NCBI RefSeq assembly: GCF_000772085.1 | Contig: NZ_CP009755.1 | Span: 1,488,001 to 1,552,000 of the forward strand | Reading direction: 5' to 3' | DNA: 64,000 bases | Source of the DNA: Curtobacterium sp. MR_MD2014 | GTDB taxonomy: Bacteria > Actinomycetota > Actinomycetes > Actinomycetales > Microbacteriaceae | Shown here: in pieces, positions 43,660 through 51,451 of the stretch | Position numbering within the stretch: position 1 is the first letter of the stretch | How the letters are laid out: the number at the start of each line of letters is the position of its first letter | The notes under the pieces: model-generated | Seen by the model: the letters and a program-made list of their open reading frames with translations, nothing else | What the model was told of the DNA's origin: nothing | Database searches by the model: none | Position numbers and translations under genes: made by a program

Positions 43660-44625
43660 GTGACGACCGAGACGCGCGCTGACACCCGGATGCGCTACGA
43701 AGCCGTGGGGACCGACCTCGGCGCGGCGCTCCAGCTCTTCTCGGACGCGTACGACGGCGCGCACTTCGCTGCGCGCCACACCGCGCGGTCGTTCGGGTAC
43801 CGCTTCAAGGCGGTCGGTGACGCGTCGATGTCGTTCCGGTCGACCCACTTCGACGCGCACGCGACGGGTGAGGCGTCCTCCGGCGACGACTACGCCGTCA
43901 TGTGGACGACCGACGGCGGAGGCACGGTCGACGTCGGTCGGGACGAGGCGTCCTTCGCTCCCGGGCACGCGCTCGTGTTCCCGGCAGGTCGGCCCTTCGT
44001 CTTCGAGGTCGAGGACGTCCGGCAGAACCTCGTGCACTTCGACCGGAGGTTCCTCGAGGGCATCGCGGCGGAGGAGCACGGCGGGCAGGCGGGCGCGATC
44101 GTCTTCGACCACACCGCGAGACCGCACGCCGAGGACCTGCGGGTGTGGAACGCACAGGTCCGACGGGCCGCGCAGGTCGTCCTCGGCCCCGCGGCTCCCT
44201 CACCGCTCGTCATGGCCGAGACCGCACGCGAGACCGCCCTCGCGATGCTGCGGACCTTCCCGCACGAGCAGATCGCGCCCGAGGTCCCGATGCCGCAGGG
44301 TGCGACGAGCCGGGTCCGCGAAGCGGTCGAGTACATGCACGCCTACGCGCACACCCCGATCACGACCACCGACGTGGCCGAACACGTCGGACTCAGCGTC
44401 CGCGGGCTGCAGCAGGCGTTCCAGCGGCAGGTCGGGACCGCCCCGAACGCCATGCTCCGTGGCATCCGGATGGACCGTGTCCGCGAGGAGCTCCACCGGG
44501 GAACCCCGGGGGAGCTCACGGTCGCCGCGGTCGCGGTCCGGTGGGGCTTCGCGCACCTCGGTCGGTTCTCGGCTGCCTACTCGGCGCGGTTCGGCGAGTA
44601 CCCGCGCGACACCCTGCACAGCTGA
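43660..44625 (+). CDS. AraC-family regulator, copy D
   Basis: 321 residues and closely similar to copy A over the full length: FGYRFKAVGDASMSFRSTHFD, VRQNLVHFDRRFLEG, then the helix-turn-helix pair TPITTTDVAEHVGLSVRGLQ and VRWGFAHLGRFSAAYSARFGEYP. GTG 43660 with CACGCT 7 bases upstream is preferred to the longer start 43618. Followed by the start-codon tandem repeat. Confidence 0.9.
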   Translation: MTTETRADTRMRYEAVGTDLGAALQLFSDAYDGAHFAARHTARSFGYRFKAVGDASMSFRSTHFDAHATGEASSGDDYAVMWTTDGGGTVDVGRDEASFAPGHALVFPAGRPFVFEVEDVRQNLVHFDRRFLEGIAAEEHGGQAGAIVFDHTARPHAEDLRVWNAQVRRAAQVVLGPAAPSPLVMAETARETALAMLRTFPHEQIAPEVPMPQGATSRVREAVEYMHAYAHTPITTTDVAEHVGLSVRGLQQAFQRQVGTAPNAMLRGIRMDRVREELHRGTPGELTVAAVAVRWGFAHLGRFSAAYSARFGEYPRDTLHS

Positions 44626-44650
44626 CGGCCGTCGCCGCCAGGGCTGCCCG

Positions 44651-44730
44651 CTCCGCTGCCCGGATGCACGCTCCGCTGCCCGGATGCCCGCTCCGCTGCC
44701 CGGATGCCCGCTACGCTGCCCGGATGGAGG
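44651..44730 (+). repeat. Four 20-bp tandem repeats duplicating a promoter/start segment
   Basis: Units at 44651, 44671, 44691 and 44711 follow CTCCGCTGCCCGGATGC. Only the last has TACGCT in place of TCCGCT, which makes a -10 box 6 bases before the true ATG at 44724. The earlier copies carry ATG triplets in the same place. Confidence 0.85.
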
Positions 44731-45308
44731 AGCAGCTGCGCCCGGCGGACCGGCACCCCTGGGTCGTCGTCCCGGGCATCTGGGGGTCGGACCCCGAGCA
44801 CTGGCAGTCCCGCTGGGAGGACGAGCGCGCCGACGGCGCGGTGCGCATCGCACCGAGGTCCTGGTCGGACCCGGAGCCCGGCGACTGGAGCCGGGCGATC
44901 ACCGAGGCCGTCGACGCCTGCTCCCGGCCGCCGGTGCTCGTCGCGCACAGCCTGGGCGTCCTGGCGGTGGCCGACTGGTTGTCAGAGCACGTCGTCGACG
45001 GCGCTCACGAGCGGGTCGTCGGCGCGTTCCTGGTGGCGGCCCCGGACCCCGAGGCGTCGGTGTTCCCCGCCGAGGCCGCCGGCTTCCGTGCTCCGCGCCG
45101 ACCCGTCGCGGTACCGACCGTGCTCGTGGTCAGCGACGACGACCCGTACTGCTCCGTCGACCGAGCCGTCGCGTTCGCCGGCACGCTCGGGTCCCGGGTG
45201 GTCCGGGTGGGGGACCGGCAGCACGTGAACGTCGCGAGCGGTGTCGGTGCCTGGGACGAGGGTCGGCGCCTGCTCGACGACTTCGCGGAGTCGCTCCCGA
45301 GGCCCTGA
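44724..45308 (+). CDS. RBBP9/YdeN-type alpha/beta hydrolase
   Basis: 194 residues, the compact serine hydrolase fold. It begins with WVVVPGIWGSDPEHWQSRWE, has the nucleophile elbow VLVAHSLGVLAVADWL, an aspartate in VSDDDPYC and a histidine in RQHVNVASG. The substrate is unknown; members are small esterases. ATG 44724 belongs to the last unit of the tandem repeat. Confidence 0.9.
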   Translation: MEEQLRPADRHPWVVVPGIWGSDPEHWQSRWEDERADGAVRIAPRSWSDPEPGDWSRAITEAVDACSRPPVLVAHSLGVLAVADWLSEHVVDGAHERVVGAFLVAAPDPEASVFPAEAAGFRAPRRPVAVPTVLVVSDDDPYCSVDRAVAFAGTLGSRVVRVGDRQHVNVASGVGAWDEGRRLLDDFAESLPRP

Positions 45309-45414
45309 CACGCCGCTCATCTCCGACCCGGTACGTCACGTCCGAGAGTGCGGGATGCGCGACACACCGCGGATCTCCCCGCATCCGGCGCGCGTGATAT
45401 CTATCCTGCGTCAC

Positions 45415-46545
45415 ATGGAGACCCAGCCCGGTGCGCGCACCCCCCTCGTCGACCCGTTCGGTCGTGAGCTCGAGGAGTGGCTCCGAGACGTCCCGGCCAC
45501 CCGTACGCCGTACCTGGCGGACCTCGTGGTGCCGCCGGTCACGGGTCCGGTGCAGCGCCCGGTGACCACGGACGCCGTCGCCGAGCCCGCCGTGCCCGTC
45601 GGCCCTGGTACGGCTGCTGCCGAGCCCGAGCCCGGGTCGGCGTCGGACGCACCCGCACCCGCGCTCGTACCCGCCGCTGCCGCGCCCGCCGCCGAGCACT
45701 CGGAGCCCACCGCCTTCCGTCGTCGTGACCGTGCACGACACGTGGCGGCCTGCGCCCCGTCGTTCCCCGAGCCGCCCGCCCGGATCGCCCTGCGCATCGA
45801 GGACCTGGCGGTCGAGGTCTCCGCCACGAGCGGCCGCACCACGATCGACCGCATCGTGCTGCTCGAGGACGAGGTCCGCCGCCGCGACGAGGACCTCGCG
45901 CGCCTCGCCGCCTGGGAGGCCACCGTCGCCCACCTCGACGACGCCGAGGTCGACGCCGCGCGCGCGTTCGCCCGCGCCGTCTTCGCGGACCTGCTCGCCG
46001 ACGCAGCGGACGAGGTCGCGCGCCGTGATCGTGCCGCCGCCCGACGCGCCGCCACAGCACCGGTGCCGACGCCGGTGCGTGCAGCAGCCGCCCCGCGCGC
46101 CGCCGCACCCCGGACCGACGTCGCGACCCCGACGCGACCCGTCCAGCGGGCCACGACCGCACCGACCACGACCGGGGTCCTCGCGACCACGGGCTCGGGT
46201 GCCGTCGACGCTGCGGCGACCACCCCGGGCCGCGAGCTGCCGGTCCGGCCGGTGCTGGGCCTCCCGGTCGGCTCGCCCCTGTCGGCCGCGACCCGGCCCG
46301 CTCCGCTCGTCCAGCCGGCCACCGGGCCCACCGTCATCGACCGGGCTGCCTTCGCGGCCGCGCTGACCGCGCACACCGGTGCGACGGCGAGCACGCCGGT
46401 CGTGCTGCCCGAGGCGGTGGCCCTGCCCGCGAGCGAGACCACGGCGAGCCACGACGACGAGCACGCGCCGGCGACGGACAGCACCGGACCCGGCTGGTGG
46501 GCTCGCCTCGTGGCACGTCTGCGGTCCCTGTTCGGCCGCCGCTGA
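45415..46545 (+). CDS. Large Ala/Pro-rich protein with a coiled coil, hypothetical
   Basis: 376 residues. The N-terminus has a conserved-looking WLRDVPATRTPYLADLVVPP; a helical coiled-coil core (DRIVLLEDEVRRRDEDLARL ... AFARAVFADLLADAADEVAR) spans about 140-220; the rest is Ala/Pro/Thr-rich and disordered, ending in an amphipathic WWARLVARLRSLFGRR that could bind a membrane. TATCCT 7 bases before ATG 45415 indicates a leaderless start. Function unknown; it lies upstream of the Nif3-like gene. Confidence 0.7.
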   Translation: METQPGARTPLVDPFGRELEEWLRDVPATRTPYLADLVVPPVTGPVQRPVTTDAVAEPAVPVGPGTAAAEPEPGSASDAPAPALVPAAAAPAAEHSEPTAFRRRDRARHVAACAPSFPEPPARIALRIEDLAVEVSATSGRTTIDRIVLLEDEVRRRDEDLARLAAWEATVAHLDDAEVDAARAFARAVFADLLADAADEVARRDRAAARRAATAPVPTPVRAAAAPRAAAPRTDVATPTRPVQRATTAPTTTGVLATTGSGAVDAAATTPGRELPVRPVLGLPVGSPLSAATRPAPLVQPATGPTVIDRAAFAAALTAHTGATASTPVVLPEAVALPASETTASHDDEHAPATDSTGPGWWARLVARLRSLFGRR

Positions 46546-46584
46546 GCGACCCGGACCCCGCCTGCGGCTCGGTAGACTGACGGG

Positions 46585-47490
46585 ATGCCGACGCTCCGCG
46601 AACTCCAGGCCGTGATCGAGGACCTGTGGCCCTCCGCCGGCGCCGAGTCCTGGGATGCCGTGGGGCTCGTCTCCGGGCACCCGGACCAGCCGGTCGAGCA
46701 CGTCCACCTCGCCGTCGACGCCGTGCCGGCCACGGCAGACGAGGCGGTCGCCGTGGGTGCCGACCTGCTCCTCACCCACCACCCGCTCCTGCTCCGCGGC
46801 GTCACCACGATCGACGAGACGACCGCCAAGGGACGGGTCCTCGCGACACTCGTGCGGGGCGGGACCGCCCTGCTGGCCGCGCACACGAACGCCGACGTCG
46901 TGACGACCGGTACCTCGGCCGTGCTCGCGGACCGGCTGGGCCTCTCCGAGCAGCGGCCGCTCGAGCCGGGCGCCGATCCCGGCACCGGCATCGGTCGTGT
47001 CGGGGTCCTGCCGCACGGGACCACCCTGGGCGCGCTCACCCGGCAGCTCGTCGACCTCCTGCCGCCGACGGCGACCGGGGTCCGGGTCTCGGGCGACTTC
47101 GACCGGCCCGTCCGCACGGTCGCGCTGTGCGCCGGGGCCGGCGACGCCTACCTCGGCAACGCCGCGGTCCGCACCGCCGACGTCTACGTCACGAGCGACC
47201 TCCGGCACCACCCCGCCTCGGAGTTCCGCGAGCAGGCCCTGCTCGTCGACGGCCCGGCGCTGGTGGACACCTCGCACTGGGCGACCGAGTGGCTCTGGCT
47301 CGACGTCGCCGCCGAGCAGCTCCGACGACTCGCCGGCGTCCGCGTGACCGTCAGCGACCTGCGCACCGACCCCTGGGACTTCGCCGTCCTGCCCGCGGCC
47401 GAGCCGACACCCGGACCGACCGCTGCGGACGGCTCCGGCTCGACCGGCACCGCCGCTCCCACCCCCGCCCCCGAAGGAGACCGACCGTGA
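46585..47490 (+). CDS. Nif3-like dinuclear metal centre protein
   Basis: 301 residues, the NIF3/YbgI family often annotated as a GTP cyclohydrolase-like or hydrolase enzyme with a two-metal site. Metal ligands are visible in DLLLTHHPLLL and in the C-terminal DTSHWATEW. The C-terminus has a Pro/Thr-rich tail beyond the fold. TAGACT 6 bases before ATG 46585 fits a leaderless start. It overlaps the next gene (GTGA), a pairing frequent in actinobacteria. Confidence 0.93.
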   Translation: MPTLRELQAVIEDLWPSAGAESWDAVGLVSGHPDQPVEHVHLAVDAVPATADEAVAVGADLLLTHHPLLLRGVTTIDETTAKGRVLATLVRGGTALLAAHTNADVVTTGTSAVLADRLGLSEQRPLEPGADPGTGIGRVGVLPHGTTLGALTRQLVDLLPPTATGVRVSGDFDRPVRTVALCAGAGDAYLGNAAVRTADVYVTSDLRHHPASEFREQALLVDGPALVDTSHWATEWLWLDVAAEQLRRLAGVRVTVSDLRTDPWDFAVLPAAEPTPGPTAADGSGSTGTAAPTPAPEGDRP

Positions 47491-48221
47491 AGGCAGCACC
47501 CGAGGACCAGGTCGTCCTCCTCGACCTCCAGCGCCTCGACAACGACGTGACCCGTCTGTCGCACCGCATCACCGCCCTGCAGAAGGGCGACCGTCTCACG
47601 GAGCTCGGCACGACCGCCGCCTCGTTGCGCGCCGAACTCGCCGCCGCGACCGGCCAGGTCGAGGACGCCGAACGGGAACGCACACGCCTCGAGTCGGACA
47701 CCGCGACGGCGCAGGCCCGCATCGAGCGCGACACGACGATGCTGCAGAACGTCTCCAGCGCGAAGGACGCCGCCGGGCTCGAGAGCGAGATGGAATCCCT
47801 CCGTCGCCGCATCGGCGACCTGGAGACCGCCGAGCTCGAGGTGATGGAGCAGCTCGACGTGCACCGCGCTCGCGTCGGGGACATCGAGGCGAAGCTCGCC
47901 GGGGTCGAGGCGGACCGTGCCACCCTGGTCGCCGAACGTGACTCCGAGATCGCCCGTGCCGAGGCCGACCGCGAGTCGGCGGTCCAGAGCCGTGCGGCCG
48001 TCGCCACGAAGGTGCCCGCGGACCTGCTGGCGCTGTACGACCGGCAGCGTGCCCGCTACGGCTTCGGTGCGTCGCTGCTGCAGGGCGGGGTCTCGACCGC
48101 CTCGGGCGTGACCCTCACGAACTCGGACCTGCAGGACATCCGTCGGGCCGCGCCCGACGACGTCGTGCTCTGCCCCGACAGCGACGCGATCCTGGTGCGC
48201 ACGGCCGAGTCCGGCCTGTAG
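47487..48221 (+). CDS. Coiled-coil zinc-ribbon-family protein with lost cysteines
   Basis: 244 residues. Residues 10-165 form long coiled coils; the C-terminal part should be a C4 zinc ribbon (C-x2-C ... C-x2-C) but reads GGVSTASGVTLTNSDLQDIR and VVLCPDSDAILVRT, with only one cysteine left. The fold is probably kept without zinc. The family is encoded beside Nif3 genes in actinobacteria; its role is unclear. GTG 47487 overlaps the Nif3 stop. Confidence 0.88.
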   Translation: MKAAPEDQVVLLDLQRLDNDVTRLSHRITALQKGDRLTELGTTAASLRAELAAATGQVEDAERERTRLESDTATAQARIERDTTMLQNVSSAKDAAGLESEMESLRRRIGDLETAELEVMEQLDVHRARVGDIEAKLAGVEADRATLVAERDSEIARAEADRESAVQSRAAVATKVPADLLALYDRQRARYGFGASLLQGGVSTASGVTLTNSDLQDIRRAAPDDVVLCPDSDAILVRTAESGL

Positions 48222-48233
48222 ACGCGGGACCAC

Positions 48234-48277
48234 CGGACGGGAGGCTCGTGGCGACACCGCCACGAGCCTCCCGTCCG
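48234..48277. repeat. Dispersed hairpin repeat, perfect 20-bp arms
   Basis: CGGACGGGAGGCTCGTGGCG and its complement enclose a 4-base loop between the coiled-coil protein gene and the 3' end of the convergent rnpB. It probably terminates both. Confidence 0.8.
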
Positions 48278-48320
48278 TCGTCGGTGGGGACGCGCGGGGC
48301 GCGCTCGTGGTGTCGTGTGT

Positions 48321-48681
48321 GCGAACGGGCCGGCCGTACGCCGGGTTCTGTCCCGCTCTCGCGGTGACGGCCATCTCTCTCGGACCGACGTTGCCGCCGG
48401 CCTCCAGCGGTCCACCCGAGGACTCAGCGAGCAGCCTCGTCGTCCTCTGTCTGACCTTGCTCCGGGCGAGGTTTACCGAGCGGATCCGGTCACCCGGACC
48501 CCTGGTGGTCTCTTACACCACCGTTTCACCCTTACCGACGTCGCCGCCGGCGGTCTGCTTTCTGTGGCACTGTCTCGCGGATTGCTCCGGGTGGGTGTTA
48601 CCCACCGCCCTGCTCTGTGGAGCCCGGACGTTCCTCGGCACTCCCGGGGGAGTGACGCGACCGTCTCACCGACCCGTTCGC
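48321..48681 (-). ncRNA. rnpB: RNase P RNA (class A)
   Basis: 361 nt on the minus strand, the catalytic RNA that trims tRNA 5' ends. The ends pair to form P1 (GCGAACGGG at 48681 with CCCGTTCGC at 48321). Diagnostic conserved blocks include GAGGAACGTCCGGGCTCC near the 5' end, GGGTGAAACGGTGGTGTAAG in the middle and GAGAGATGGCCG near the 3' end. A TAGACT -10 box at 48689-48694 lies 7 bases before the 5' end, supporting the start. The gene is downstream of map-ppgK but has its own promoter. Confidence 0.95.
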
Positions 48682-48688
48682 ACCCCCG

Positions 48689-48694
48689 AGTCTA
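48689..48694 (-). promoter_or_regulatory. -10 box of rnpB
   Basis: TAGACT on the minus strand, 7 bases before the P1 5' end at 48681. Confidence 0.65.
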
Positions 48695-48851
48695 CCGCTG
48701 CCGACCCCCGTCCCGCGCCCGCCTGCTGCCGACGGTTCCGGCGTCCGGCCTCCTCGTGCCCCGCCGTCGTTCGCCGAGCGGGCCAGATCTGTCACGCTCG
48801 ACGCTGACACCCGACCGATCGCACCCGTTCGTCGGAGCACGCGCGGCATGT

Positions 48852-48900
48852 CCTGCCCGCTCGCCGGACAGCCGGAGCCGGCCGCCGGCGGACGGGCAGG
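48852..48900 (-). terminator. Probable terminator of the map-ppgK transcript
   Basis: CCTGCCCG and CGGGCAGG arms with further internal pairing, 24 bases after the ppgK stop (minus strand). The rest of the 48682-48923 gap has only the rnpB promoter. Confidence 0.45.
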
Positions 48901-48923
48901 AGCAGCGCTGTCGGCAGCGCCGC

Positions 48924-49673
48924 CTACTTGCTGCGCGCCGCCAGGGTCGCTGCCCCGATGATGCCGGCGTTGTTCCGGAGGGTCGCGGGGATGATGTCCG
49001 CCTGCAGGTCGAGCAGCGGCAGGAACTCCTCGTGGTGCTTCGACACACCGCCGCCGACCACGAAGAGCTCGGGGGAGAGCAGGGCCTCGAGCGTCGAGTA
49101 GTACTTCTGCAGGCGCTTCGCCCAGTGCTTCCAGGACAGCTCGTCCCGCTCCTTGGCCGCGAACGAGGCCTTCGTCTCGGCGTCGTGCCCGTCGATCTCC
49201 AGGTGGCCGAGCTCGGAGTTGACGATGAGCACGCCGTCGTTGATCAGCGCCGTGCCGATCCCGGTCCCCAGGGTCGTGACGACCACGAGCCCGTCCTTGC
49301 CCTTCGCCGCGCCGAACTGCTGCTCGGCGAACCCGGCGGCGTCGGCGTCGTTGACGAAGTGGATGGAACGACCGAGCTCCTTCTCGAAGAGCGCCTCGGC
49401 CTCGAAGCCGATCCACTTCTTCGACACGTTCGCAGCCGACATGGTCTTGCCGTCACGGACGATCGCGGGGAAGCAGACCCCGACGGGCACGTCCGCCGCC
49501 GGAGCGAGCTCGTCGAGGATCGACTTCGCGACCGCGACGATGTCGTGCGGCTTGCCGCCCTCGGGGGTGGCCTTCTTGATCCGGTCGGTCGTGAGCTCGC
49601 CGGTGGCGACGTCGACGATCGCGCCCTTGATGCCCGTACCGCCGATGTCGACGCCGACTGCGAGGGAGGTCAT
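48924..49673 (-). CDS. ppgK: Polyphosphate glucokinase
   Basis: 249 residues of the ROK family. It phosphorylates glucose using polyphosphate (or ATP), an actinobacterial trait. Motifs: VGVDIGGTGIKGAIVD (phosphate 1), FVNDADAAGFAE (catalytic Asp region), TTLGTGIGTALI (phosphate 2) and SELGHLEIDG, and LFVVGGGVSKHH (adenosine). It follows map after 28 bases on the same strand, so the two are probably one operon. Confidence 0.95.
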   Translation of the reverse strand: MTSLAVGVDIGGTGIKGAIVDVATGELTTDRIKKATPEGGKPHDIVAVAKSILDELAPAADVPVGVCFPAIVRDGKTMSAANVSKKWIGFEAEALFEKELGRSIHFVNDADAAGFAEQQFGAAKGKDGLVVVTTLGTGIGTALINDGVLIVNSELGHLEIDGHDAETKASFAAKERDELSWKHWAKRLQKYYSTLEALLSPELFVVGGGVSKHHEEFLPLLDLQADIIPATLRNNAGIIGAATLAARSK

Positions 49674-49701
49674 GAGAAGCGGTGCCTTTCGAGAGTGTCC
49701 G

Positions 49702-50565
49702 TCAGGAGACGGTGAGGAGTTCCGCGCCGCGCTCGGTGACGACGAGGGTGTGTTCGAACTGTGCGGTCCAGGACTTGTCGCGGGTGCTGACGGTCCAGTC
49801 GTCCGACCAGATGTCGGCCTCGATGCCGCCGAGGGTGAGCATGGGCTCGATGGTGAACACCATGCCCGGCTCCATGACGTCGTCGAAGCGCGGCGCGTCG
49901 TAGTGGGGGATGATCAGCCCGGAGTGGAAGGCCCGACCGACGCCGTGACCGGTGTAGTCACGGACGACGCCGTAGCCGAAGCGCTTCGCGTAGGCCTCGA
50001 TCGCTCGTCCGATGACGTTGACCTGCCGTCCGGGGGCCACGGCCTTGATCCCGCGCTCGAGCGCGGTGCGGGTGCGATCGACCAGGTCCTGCACCTCCTG
50101 CGACGCCTGCCCGACGACGAACGTGCGGTTCGTGTCGCCGTGCATGCCGTCCTTGTAGGCGGTGATGTCGATGTTGACCAGGTCACCCTCCTGCAGCACG
50201 GTGTCGTCCGGGATGCCGTGGCAGATGACCTCGTTCAGGCTCGAGCAGAGCGACTTGGGGTACCCGCGGTAGCCGAGCGTGGAGGGGTAGGCCCCGTGGG
50301 ACACGACGAACTCGTGGCCGATGCGGTCGAGCTCGTCGGTGGTGACCCCGGGGCGGATGGCGTCCCCGACGGCGTCGATGGCCTGCGAGGCGATGCGTCC
50401 CGCGGCCCGGATCAGCTCGACCTCGTCCGGCGTGTACGTGTCACCGAGTCCGTGCTCGTGGGGCTCGACGCGCCCGACGTACTCGGGACGCTCGATGTCC
50501 TTCGGCACGGGGCGCTGGGGGGAGATCCGGCCGGCGGTCAGGTGTCCGTGTTCGTCCCGGGGCAT
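49702..50565 (-). CDS. map: Methionine aminopeptidase, type I
   Basis: 287 residues. It removes the initiator Met from new proteins. The N-terminal extension of about 45 residues (ISPQRPVPKDIERPEY) is common in actinobacterial map. The metal site residues are in VICHGIPDD, GDLVNIDITAYKDGMHGD, DYTGHGVGRAFH, FTIEPM and QFEHTLVVT. TAGAGT 7 bases before ATG 50565 fits a leaderless start. Confidence 0.95.
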   Translation of the reverse strand: MPRDEHGHLTAGRISPQRPVPKDIERPEYVGRVEPHEHGLGDTYTPDEVELIRAAGRIASQAIDAVGDAIRPGVTTDELDRIGHEFVVSHGAYPSTLGYRGYPKSLCSSLNEVICHGIPDDTVLQEGDLVNIDITAYKDGMHGDTNRTFVVGQASQEVQDLVDRTRTALERGIKAVAPGRQVNVIGRAIEAYAKRFGYGVVRDYTGHGVGRAFHSGLIIPHYDAPRFDDVMEPGMVFTIEPMLTLGGIEADIWSDDWTVSTRDKSWTAQFEHTLVVTERGAELLTVS

Positions 50566-50625
50566 GCCGACCACTCTAACCGGGTGCGGCAGGCCGCCGT
50601 CCCGCCGCACGCCGGCGCCGAGACG

Positions 50626-50892
50626 ACGGCGGCCGCGCGAGACGCCCCGCACGTGCGCGAGGCGCGGCACGTGCGGGAGACGCCGGCGTCGGTGCGAGAC
50701 GCCTCGCCGATGCCGAGACGCCGCGCCGACCGACACGTGCGCGAGACACCGGCGTCGGTGCGAGACGCCCCGTCCGTGCCGAGACGCCGCGAGATCCGGC
50801 GGCGTCTCGCGGTGCCGAGGGCGTCCGGCGGTGACGCCGGCGTCTCGCGGTGTCGAGGGCGTCCGGCGGTGAAGCCGGCGTCTCGCGGCGCC
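50626..50892. repeat. Dense CGAGACGCC / GGCGTCTCG repeat region
   Basis: Two 58-bp copies (50668-50725, 50734-50791; 66-bp period) rich in GAGACGCCG, followed by 2.4 copies of a 38-bp unit beginning GGCGTCTCGCGG (50801, 50839, 50877). The two halves are partly reverse complements. The 670-base gap 50566-51235 holds this, the hairpin at 50969-51019 and no gene. Confidence 0.75.
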
Positions 50893-50968
50893 GCGCGGGG
50901 CACCGGCGACGCCCCGGCTCGAACCCGCCCTCAGGACCGCCCGCCCAGCGCCCCGCGCCCGCCGCGAC

Positions 50969-51019
50969 GGCCTGGAGGCGCGGTGCCCGCCCGCCGGACC
51001 GGCACCGCGCCTCCAGGCC
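50969..51019. repeat. CTGGAGGC-type hairpin, copy 1
   Basis: GGCCTGGAGGCGCGGTGCC with a perfect 19-bp complement at 51001-51019 and a 13-base loop. Its inner arm GGAGGCGCGGTGCC equals that of the GGACGGGAGGC family. It lies between divergent genes, not in a normal terminator position. Confidence 0.75.
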
Positions 51020-51235
51020 GGTCACCCCCACCGCCCGGCCGTTCCCCGCGACCGTTCCCGGTCCGCGACCCCGCGAGTCTCGAGCTGAGCGACCGATCGC
51101 GCGCCCCGGTGCGCGAAGACTGTCGCGCAGCCCGAGACTCGGCTGCGCACCCGCCGCGCGCCGCGCGCGAGCGCGGTCCGACCCCGCACCCGTCGCGCGC
51201 GGGCACCGCCCGACCGCCGTGGGTACGGTGGCGCC

Positions 51236-51415
51236 ATGAGCGACGAACGCATCGAGTCCCAGTGGTGGTTCAACGAGAAGACGCACGAGGTGGAGCAGGG
51301 CCCGCAGTCGCCGCAGCGCGACCGCATCGGCCCGTTCGACACCCGCGAGGACGCGCAACACGCCCTGGACCGCATCAAGGCGAACAACGAGCGCTGGGAC
51401 GACGCGGACCAATAG
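51236..51415 (+). CDS. Small SPOR-like protein, actinobacterial
   Basis: 59 residues: MSDERIESQWWFNEKTHEVE, then IGPFDTREDAQHALDRIKAN, a pattern of small conserved actinobacterial proteins encoded just before glnA2. TACGGT 6 bases upstream of ATG 51236 gives a leaderless start. Role unknown; the DTREDAxxAL part resembles a sporulation-related-repeat fragment. Confidence 0.8.
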   Translation: MSDERIESQWWFNEKTHEVEQGPQSPQRDRIGPFDTREDAQHALDRIKANNERWDDADQ

Positions 51416-51451
51416 GCTGGGAGCCCCAGCAGCACCACGGAAAGGGCGTCC

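Noticed and set aside
48318..48690. Plus-strand protein genes over the rnpB region
   Set aside because: The sequence is an evident RNase P RNA on the minus strand; the frames are chance.
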